A stretch of DNA of 64,000 bases from contig NC_134138.1 in NCBI RefSeq assembly GCF_033958435.1, positions 264,283,798-264,347,797 of the forward strand. Reading direction: 5' to 3'. Within the stretch, counting starts at the first letter, position 1; each line of letters begins with the position of its first letter. The position numbers were made by a program, and so were the translations under genes. The notes under the pieces were generated by a model that was not told the DNA's origin, did no database searches, and saw nothing but the letters and a program-made list of their open reading frames with translations. Positions 55,665 to 64,000 of the stretch are shown here, in pieces. Source of the DNA: Carettochelys insculpta (taxonomy: Eukaryota > Chordata > Testudines > Carettochelyidae).

Positions 55665-56771
55665 TTACTTAAAAATCAATGCATAAACCATCTCGTCTTT
55701 TTGACCATAGAGAAAAGCCTAAAAAAATGTGACTCAAGTGCAGCCAAATGGTTCTAACACCTGAAGGTAAATAAAAAGAAACCAGCCAACAGTTTCATGA
55801 TTTTTAAGCCAGTTCTTTTTATGGTCTCACTTGTGATTTTTGGAATATTTGGGACTGGCATAACAGGGGCTGACAGTTCCCACTCTCTCTCCTGGTCTTT
55901 ATCTGCATACAAAAAGGTGCGGGCAATTACATGCCACTATCTGTACATGCAATTAGTGCACACGGATGCACAAATGCAGCAAGTAATTGCTCTGACTTCA
56001 GGCCGCACTTTTTCACTCTGCCAAGGCAATTATTCCTCAAGAAAATCAAATTGAGGTTGATCTCTTTTTGAGCCAGGTATATTGTCCATGTTGCTGAAGA
56101 ATATTAAAAACTCCCATTCAATAGTGTCCTGGCTTGGGGCCATGTACTGTGGTTATTGAAGGGTTGTAGGATGGAAAGAAACTCTATGGCAGCTGTCAAG
56201 TCAGTGAAAAGTAATGAAGTATAAACATGGTAGTACCACATAAATTCACTCTCTGCAGAGCACCTGTCATCTCCTGTTTTATCAACCATTTCAGCAGTTA
56301 AAAATAAATAGAAGTCTTGCGCTGCAGCCAACGAACAACTGACCACATGTAACAACACAAACGGTATTTGATACCCAGCTTGAAACAAATTATTTCCTTT
56401 CTCCACAAGAATGGTTTTTCCTTCACTGACACCAAGAATTTCCTCTAGAAAGCGGGGTCACAGTGAATGGCAAAAAATGATTTTGCTGGATATTAGTGTG
56501 ATGTTTCTGGCAACTGAGGTCACTTGTGATGAGCAATGCATAAGCAGCTGAACAGAATAAACAGAACAACCAATCTGCATACATTCTGTGGATGAAGTAT
56601 ATAGACTCCTGTTCACTCACGCCACAGACATGCAGGAGCACCGGCGTGTTCATTTAGTTACATTCATCTGACAGTTGCATAATACGTCTCTGTCATATGT
56701 ATTGTTCTTGTCTACATTATTAAAGAGAACTCTCCACATAATAACAGATCACAGTCATGTTCTCTCTCTCA
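55665..56771. other. unclassified spacer
   Basis: A 100-codon minus-strand frame at 56104-56406 and an 85-codon plus frame at 55797-56054 begin with hydrophobic residues but match no family I know. No splice or promoter evidence. Confidence 0.35.
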
Positions 56772-57746
56772 AGCTGTGTCCACACTACAAAGTTTTGTCG
56801 ACAGAAGAGGCTTTCTGTCAACAAAACTATCGAGCGTCCCCACTCCAAATATCAGAGAGGTAGCTGTGTTAGTCTGTATCTTTAAAAACAACAAGAAATC
56901 CTGTGGCACTTTATAAACTAACAGATATTTTGGAGCATAAGCTTTCGTGGGCAAAGACACAGCAGGTTTTTGCCCACGAAAGCACACTACAAATGCACTG
57001 TTGAGAATGTGTCAACAGAACGCAACCCTTTTCCCAGCAGAGTTCTGTCATGGCTGTCTGAGGCATAGCACCTCTGGGCTGTGTCTATACTAGGGGCCTT
57101 CTGTCGATATAACTCAGGGAGCATAAACACACTTAAAGCATTCTGCCGACAGAGTCTTAACAAACTCTGCATTTGCCTCGACAGCACGATCCCTCAAAAA
57201 TGTGAGGCATAACAAGCTGTTGACGGAGTACTATCGACAGAAGTGCAGTGTAGCCATTTCTGTCGACAGAGAGGGATTCTGATTGCCAGGCAAGTCCTCT
57301 TTGCAGAGCTCCCATTCCGCTTTCTGACACCAGAAGACTGCAGTCTGCCAGTTCTCTCTCAACAGAACAAGTAGTGTATAGATGCAATCTGTCAACAGAG
57401 TACTGTCAAGATTTCCCTGTTGACAGTAACTCCTGTCAACAGATGCTTCTAGTGTAGACATAGCCTCATAGACAGATTCTGTCGACAGAAAATAGTGTGG
57501 ACACTCTGAGGGGTCCTCCGTCACCAGGGAGGGTTTCCAGTTCACCAGGCAGCCGTGTCTGCAGAGCTTCTGGTTGGCTGTTCTGTTGACAGAGGGCTGG
57601 GCAGTCTGGTTGATCTCTGTTGACAGAGCACAAAAACAGGGGGAGCCTCTGTTAGGTGTGGACATGTTCTGTTGGTAGAGGCTCTGTTGGGAAATATCAG
57701 TCAACAGTGATTTCTGTCAACAGAATTCTGTAGTGTAGACACAGCT
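56772..57746. mobile_element. long composite MITE with TGTCGACA-type motifs
   Basis: Termini AGCTGTGTCCACACTACAA and TGTAGTGTAGACACAGCT are inverted. The body holds over a dozen TCTGTC(G/A)ACAGA-like palindromes and several inner copies of GTGTCTATACTAG or GTGTAGACATAGCC-like ends. It may be several MITEs joined. A PLE tail lies inside (56849-56986). The minus-strand frame 57231-57704 (157 codons) is a by-product of the repeated motifs. Confidence 0.7.
56849..56986. mobile_element. foldback PLE tail nested in the MITE
   Basis: ATCAGAGAGGTAGCTGTGTT starts it; AAACTAACAGATATTTTGGA and AAGCTTTCGTGGGCAAAGAC match 23733-23943. A short inverted arm (TTTTGCCCACGAAAGC) closes the hairpin. Confidence 0.7.
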
Positions 57747-58717
57747 TCGGAGTGCAGAAGTACTTCCAAATGAACAAGCTAATTCCAGCTCAAATTCCCA
57801 CTCTCCTTGCACAGGGCCCAGGGAATGGCTATAAGGGCAAATAATTACTGCAGTTGCACATACTGTCTTCTGGTCCTGAAACATGTGGCCACACTGGGGA
57901 ATCACTCCCTGCTTAGTACAGATTGCCGAGGTGGGGAGCTGACTGAAAAAGGGATAATGTGTGTCAGGAGCAAGAATTGTCATATACAGGGGTTGTGGGA
58001 GAAGAGGACGCCAGCAATAAACAGCTCTCTCCTTCAACAGCTGGTCTTGGGTAGATGAGGATGAAGGGGTGTGAGTAAGAGCAGAAAAGGGTATCTGTAG
58101 AAAAACACCACAGGGTGCCATTTAGAAGGATCTTTATCAACAGCCAATAGTTGAATACTAATGGCAGCCAGTTCATGTCTGGGATAGCTGAGTATTTAAA
58201 CAATAAAGAAGTGAAAAATCTTCAACCTTCCCAACAAGGGAAGTCAAAAGGTTCACTAATCAATACACATTTTACTAATGGACAAGCCTTATGTGCTAAG
58301 TACTTTACAGGGCTATTTCGATCAATTTCTCCTTGCATTTTGCTCTCCTGCATAGTCACAATAGTTCTGTGTTTTATCTGGGTATTTTAACTCTGAGTGC
58401 AGGGTAATAAAACTTCTAATTATAATGAGTCTGCAACACTAAAGCCAAGTATCAGTATAATCTATGTAAAACCATGTATTACACTTTCAGAGGCAAAGAC
58501 CACAGAAAAGGAGTGTGATTTAATACAACTGAATCCTATGCTGATTAAGTTTCACCAAGATTAATCTGTAAAAGCTGTTCTATTCAGTGGAGCGACATTC
58601 TAAGAAATACTTGTGTTTTGAGCTATTGTGTTAACTACACTGCAATATTAAAAAAAGGAAAGAAAAGCAGAGAGGCTTTGAATACTATTAGCTTTGCCTG
58701 AAGGGGAATATATTTTG
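57747..58717. other. unclassified spacer
   Basis: No recognised repeat or exon. The frame at 57717-58121 has no domain. Confidence 0.4.
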
Positions 58718-59308
58718 AATGGCAGAACTGGAAATGCAGCATTTCCAGCAGATCTAGAGAAGTGATTATCCCCCTTTATTCCGCACTGGTGAGGCCACAT
58801 GTGGAGTAAAGAGTCCAGTTCTGGGGCCACCAATACAGAAAGGATGTGGATGCATTGGGTAGGGTCCAGTGGAGTGCAACAAAAATGATTAGGGGGTTGG
58901 AGCACATGCCTACAAAGAGAGGCTAGGGATTTGGGCTTTTGTACTTGGCAGAAGAGAAGAGTGAGGGGAGATTTGATAGAAGCCTTCAACTTCCTGAAGG
59001 GGGGTTCTGAAAAGGATGGGGAAAGGCTGTTCTCAGCAGTGACTGATGGCAAAACAAGGAGCAAAATCAAGGTGCAGAAGCGGAGGTCTAGGTTGAATAT
59101 TAGGAAAAACTATTTCACTAGGAGGGTGGTGAAGCACTGGAGTGCGTTACCTAGAGAGGTGATAGAATCTCCGTCCCTAGAAGTTTTTAAGTCCCGTCTT
59201 GACAGAGTCCTGCCTGGGACGATGTAGATAGGGTTGATCCTGCTGTGGACAGACAGATGGACTCGATAACCTTTGGAGATCTCTTCCAGTCCTAGGACTC
59301 TATGATTA
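58718..59308 (+). mobile_element. CR1 LINE 3' end
   Basis: 5'-truncated CR1 covering the last coding part and 3' UTR, with GGTGAGGCCACATGTGGAGT and, at the end, CCTAGGACTCTATGATTATA. Older than the PLEs by divergence. Confidence 0.88.
58931..59227 (+). pseudogene. CR1 ORF2 C-terminal remnant
   Basis: The 98-codon frame reads RGDLIEAFNFLKGGSEKDGE, RLFSAVTDGKTR, RSRLNIRKNYFTRRVVKHWS and [18 protein letters not shown], the well-known C-terminal end of CR1 ORF2. It lacks RT and endonuclease. Sequence upstream at 58740-58930 continues the same protein in other frames. Confidence 0.85.
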
Positions 59309-62300
59309 TATGAACTTTGTAAGTGGAAAAAATATAACAAATTTCCTATGACGATGACCAACACAAGGACATCTAAAGAAACTGAAACTTACAGAACACC
59401 AAAAAAAAACCCACCTTGTTTGTAAATCTTAAGCATCACTCTAGTCTTTATTAAGAAACAACAAAGAACCTTCCTTCTTATTATCTCTTTCAAGCTGTAG
59501 AATTAGTTCTGCTTTGCGGTAACTTATTTTGCAGAGCGAACAATGTCTTTGTATTCTTCTCTCTCTTGCATTATGATAGTGGTTAAATTTAATTTTTTTC
59601 CCTTGAATAACTGTCTGTGTCTCTCCCTTAGTAGCTAGAAAATGCTACGTATTGGATATTACTTGCTCTAGGCCATAAAAATGGAAAGGTAAACTTTAAG
59701 GTTGTCAAAATATCCAAGCCTTAATGTATGCTAATTAATTCTTACAACCATATGTAGATTAAATATTTGGTCCCTGTAGGCTCTACACAAGAACGGTTGA
59801 GAGGTTGGTCATAGTGTATGATTATGCTAAATTAAAGATGCAAAATGCAATCTGCATAATGAGAAACTACCTAGATTCTCTACCAGTCAATTCTCATGTT
59901 TGTAGTTATATCTTGCTCAACTAAGTTAAGAATAAATCAAGTTCTAAGTTGCAAATTCACTTTTGACAAGTAATATAATGCAACTAAGCTTTAAGTATCT
60001 TAGCATAGCTATTCAGCAGCAGGCATAAGTGAATGTAATGGATGCAAGAACTACAGACTAATTGGTTCAGTTGAAGGCTTATTATAGTTCCGGTTTCAAA
60101 CCCAGCAGCAGTTAAGAAGTAATATAAACTACTCTATGTGAATGCAACTGTGAGTCTCTGTTTAATAAAATGTATCTTTATTTTCATCTGAGCTAATTTT
60201 ATAAATAGCAAAATGCACAATTTTTATTGCCTGACTTGCCAACCTGAAGGCATGGGGTGGGGAACCTTAGGCGTACATTAAGAAAACATTAAGCACTTAG
60301 GTCTCAGGTTGTTGTTTTCTTACTATTCTATTCATCGCAGATGGGGCAGATCGAGGACAGTGCTATTCTGTTGCTCCCATTGGCTGGTTTCTGGACAATC
60401 AGAGCTGTTATATTTCTTTTTATTAGGTGTGCATTTATCAAACACTTCAAATGACCATATATAAATCCCTACATCAAGTCCTGCTCTCCCCTCCCCGTCA
60501 GCTGAGAGGGAGCTGCCATCACAGCATGGGGGAGGAGTATCCAGATCTGGCACCCCTGCCCCACAGCTGCACAGGTTCCCCACACCCCTCATGGCACAGC
60601 TCCCAAATGGACCACGCTGCCAGGACTCACCTAAGCACCATCATTTCTGGGGCACTGCCATGTTTGGGCCAAACCAGAGCCCTTAGCCTTGTGACCTGGA
60701 GCACAGGGCTGCAATGCAAAAGCATCATTTCAAGCCCAGCTGTTTACCTCATCAACAGAAAGGCAGGGACCTGAGATGCAGACATCCAGCTACAAAGAGT
60801 GTGGTGCTCCCTGCTGCAGGACACCACTTCCAAGAAGTGGTGGGGCTGAAAACTGCAGATACAGTAACAAGTGGTATTTGTGGGTATTATTTCAGTTCCC
60901 GTCTTTTCCATTTTCTTTTCTGTTATTTCATATTTGTGAAAAAAACAGGGTCTCTAAGAATTAACAGCTTCATCTGATCTTTCCCTGTCTTGTGGCTCCT
61001 GGTATCATCATGCCCTGTGGGACAGATGAGGGGTGACCTTAATTGTTCCTTGCTTATCTACTAAGCATCATCCTCCTTCTCCTCAGAAAACTTCTGGAGC
61101 AGTTGGTCCTCTTTTTCTGCCTCACCAGATCTACTTTCACTCCATTCAGACACCTGTCCCCATTTCCCTTTGGCACCTCTCTAGACATTGGATGATCTCT
61201 CCCTTCATTTGGCTCAATCTCTGAACCATTTTCCTTCATCCTCCTGCCTGGAGTGTTTCCAGCAAGGAGAAGGTGCCCTCAGCACAGAACTCTCTTCTCT
61301 CTGTCTCCATCTTTCCTTTTAAGAATCCCTCCCTTGCTTGAGCCTTTGCTTTTGCCTAGGGAATGCCACAAGCCCATGGGCTTAAACCTCAGCCCATGTA
61401 AATCTGCACTGCTCCATTGACTGCAATGGAGCTATGTCCACTGCATCAGGTCTCAACTCCTGAGGGTCTAGCCCCTCTCTTCAGCCCTCTCGTCTCCACC
61501 ACGTCTGCTCCTGCTGCACGTTCTCACTTCAGCCTTAAAGGTTACTGTTCCCAGGCAAGTTTGCCATCATCCCTGACTCCTCCCAGCTGCCTATGTGTCT
61601 GGCCTCTGCCAACTTTCAGCTACACTTTACACTGCTGCTGCTGTTTCCCTTGCAAGTGCGATGTCCTTTGGCTCTAAATAAAGGAATGTATGCACCTCTT
61701 CTTGCACCTTAACTCCAACTTTGTTTGCTTCTAATTCTGGACACTTCAGCATACTACATAAACCAACGCTTGCACACTGCTCCTGTCGGCAAGTCCGTTT
61801 ATTGCCACCACTGGAATCCTGCCGATATTTGTCCTGACCTGGCCCATTTTTGGCCCAAATCCTCATTCATGCCTTCACTTTGCATACTAGTTATTTCAAT
61901 GCCCCCTTTGCAGTTTCTCCAAGTACCCAGGCTGTAATCTCAGGCAGTCCATAATGCCTCAGCCAAGCATTCTTCTTGAGTGAGGGAGTGGTGCCAAGTT
62001 ACCCACATCCTCCGGCAGTTGAACAGGCTTTCTAACCATCTCAAGCTCCAAAGCACCTTGTGGACTGGCTTCAATCACCCATTCCACTCCTCCCATTTGT
62101 CTCCTCCCTGCCACAATTCACACTGGGAGCCTGTTCTCTCAGATTTCCTACACTGCTGTTCCTCACTCAAATTCCACTTTAAAACTGCCCCTTTTTTTAA
62201 TTTAGCCTACTGCATTTTCAAAACAACTCCTCACACGATGTGGTTCAAATAAAACACCAAAGAGTAATATTTAGCACAGTGGGTTTTTTGCTATTATATA

Positions 62301-62849
62301 AGATACAAAGAATATGAATACAAAGTATTTTTTGTCATTTAAATTATTTTACATTTGCTACCTTGCTTTGAATTTAGTCTAAAGTGACCATGATTCATGG
62401 CTACTTAACATATTGCAGAGATCACAGAAGGAACCACATTAAAAACCTTAATTCACTGCTTGACTGCAGCAGTGCATGACATTTCTCCAGTGTATCACAG
62501 TTGGGTCCAGGCTCTTAAATGCTCTACAGGAGAACAAAAGGAGACAGTTAATTCCCTTTCTTTGATAAATAGGTTTTGTTGTGGAGTTTAAAGCCATGTT
62601 GTGCAAACCCTAGTTCACTGGCTAGCTGCAGAATTGAGTGCCCCTGATTTCTGACAAACTCACAGCATCCTATTACAAAAAAGACAGCTGGGGGGAAGCT
62701 GCAACACATGCTACTAACAAACTGTTCTTTAGCAGTGAAGAACTATCCCAAATGAGCATGGAACTGGATAATCAGGGAGAGTGCTCAGAGCACCTGAGAG
62801 ATGTGCACATCCTACAGGCAATCTCTGCTTAGGCATCCCATGGAATCTG
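59309..62849. other. long AT-rich stretch
   Basis: No exon or repeat family is recognised. Frames under 120 codons at 60332-60977, 61417-61937 and 61980-62252 have no domain. A pyrimidine-rich section lies at 61050-61650. Confidence 0.45.
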
Positions 62850-63055
62850 GACCAGTTGTCCTTGTAATCTGAGTGCTTGGGCAGCTGCCCAGGAGAGATT
62901 CAAGTGCTGCCCGGACGATGAGCACAGTGTTCACAACTACTTACAGTTGTCAGCATGGGTTTCTACTGGTGGTGTGCATCTGCACATGCCTTGGTGCACA
63001 TAAGAAATTTTACTCTGCACATGTATGCAAAAATGAGAGGGAACCTTGGTCACTA
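62850..63055. mobile_element. unclassified interspersed repeat (copy 2 of 2)
   Basis: GAGTGCTTGGGCAGCTGCCC, AGGAGAGATTCAAGTGCTGC, CTGGTGGTGTGCATCTGCAC and GAGAGGGAACCTTGG match 39625-39832. No target duplication was found. Confidence 0.6.
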
Positions 63056-63314
63056 TGACAACTTAACACTTCAGTGGAATCCCCAAAGAAGGGAAGAACC
63101 CTCAGAGTGGCAGTAGAGATATGACAACTGTGGGGTGGGTAGGAGGTGGGTGACCCTATGGAAGATGACACAGGGGTGAGTCAAGACCAAAGTATTTTCA
63201 ATGCTTTGGGCCAGAGACCATTAGTTACCACATATTGGTACGATGTGTAACAGTGGGGTTCAGAGCTGGTTGAGGCCTCTGGGGTCTACTGCAATATAGT
63301 GTACATGTTAAATA
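63056..63314. other. unclassified spacer
   Basis: Nothing recognised, except the TA that flanks the following element. Confidence 0.4.
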
Positions 63315-63643
63315 CAGGTTGAATGTCTCTAATCCAGAACTCTCATCTGGCAAACTCCATAATCCAGCATGATTTTAGTTAGCCAGATGACCACTTATCA
63401 TGGATATGGCCAAGTTTCTCGTGGTCCCATAAAGTTTGTTTACAGCCACCAGTCCTGTCTGTCACGGTTCTGTGCTGTTATTTAGCTGTAACGTACCCCT
63501 AAATGTCTTCTAAGAGCCCAGTAAGCAGAAACTTGGTAACGGCTTGGTAACGTGCTAGATAATATGACCTCCCATGGTCCAGCAAATTCTCTCGTCCAAT
63601 GCAGTTGTGTCCCCAAAGTGCTGGATTAGGGACATTCAACCTG
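63315..63643. mobile_element. Tigger-like MITE, complete
   Basis: 329 bp from CAGGTTGAATGTCTCTAATC to ATTAGGGACATTCAACCTG, with a TA on both sides. CAG termini and TA duplication indicate a pogo/Tigger-type Tc1/mariner MITE. Same family as 26443-27031. Confidence 0.8.
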
Positions 63644-63645
63644 TA

Positions 63646-64000
63646 CTTATAACTGCAAATGGTTATGGGTCACTATTCCTTCCCATATCTGTCCTCCACC
63701 ACCTTTTGGGCTTGTTCTCCAAACAGTGATTTAGCAGCTTGAAAAAGCTGCCATAGTTTGATACAATTTCATGTGCTCAAGTACAATGTCAGGAGCCCCA
63801 TTACAGGAGTTTAATTTCTTGTGAAATAGATCAGATACCATTAATGGAATGAAACATAAATGTTCACTGTGACTTCCTGGAGAAAATCACTTCTGGATCT
63901 ACAGTATGATACATGGTTTATAGAAAAGTTATAAAATGAGAAAATTGTTCTCACATCAGCAGCTCTCTCTTTTAAAAAATTAAATGTGACTTTAATTTTT
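63646..64000. other. unclassified AT-rich end of window
   Basis: No feature recognised. Confidence 0.4.

Noticed and set aside
57231..57704. 157-codon minus-strand frame
   Set aside because: Caused by the repeated TCTGTTGACAGA motifs of the MITE; no protein family.

Overview
This is a stretch of vertebrate nuclear DNA with no host protein-coding exon, tRNA or rRNA gene that I can support. Its repeat content points to a sauropsid, most likely a turtle: CR1 LINEs, Penelope-like elements (PLEs) with a GIY-YIG endonuclease, PIF/Harbinger elements with many miniature relatives, hAT and Tigger-like miniature transposons, and CORE-SINE-like SINEs. The organism call is inference from repeat families I recognise, not from a host gene.

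Layout. 1-12.4 kb: a 5'-truncated CR1 (about 1380-3690) interrupted by a solo PLE tail, a minus-strand SINE, a GC-rich minisatellite (5265-5815), a non-LTR element with an inverted 5' part (9319-10310) and two PLE tails. 12.4-16.05 kb: two nearly identical, oppositely oriented PLE fragments flank a reverse-transcriptase LINE fragment. 16-27 kb: mostly unclassified single-copy-like DNA carrying palindromic Harbinger-type MITEs and a Tigger-like MITE that holds a nested hAT element with a perfect 8-bp target duplication. 27.8-35.4 kb: a nest of a second PLE family split by a non-LTR LINE, then a CR1 fragment split by a nearly complete 4.7-kb PIF/Harbinger transposon (30335-35040). 35.4-46.5 kb: AT-rich DNA with hAT MITEs and Harbinger-type MITEs. 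46.5-48.6 kb: a CR1 split by a 1245-bp solo LTR with a CAATG duplication. 49.6-64 kb: another LINE fragment, SINE and LINE2-like fossils, three more MITEs (one unusually long and rich in TGTCGACA-type motifs), a CR1 3' end and a second Tigger-like MITE.

The only gene system is the Harbinger transposon. It has a two-exon DDE transposase gene on the plus strand and a two-exon Myb/SANT-like DNA-binding gene on the minus strand, arranged tail to tail between terminal inverted repeats with dense subterminal motifs. In this superfamily the Myb-like protein brings the transposase to the ends. The smaller elements that share its terminal GGCTAYGTCTACAC-like sequence are plausible non-autonomous passengers. 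The copy seems recently silenced: the transposase has one in-frame TGA, and the only upstream ATG of the Myb-like gene is out of frame. All other coding remnants belong to retroelements. Element boundaries are by eye, usually good to 5-20 bp, and exact where target duplications are stated.
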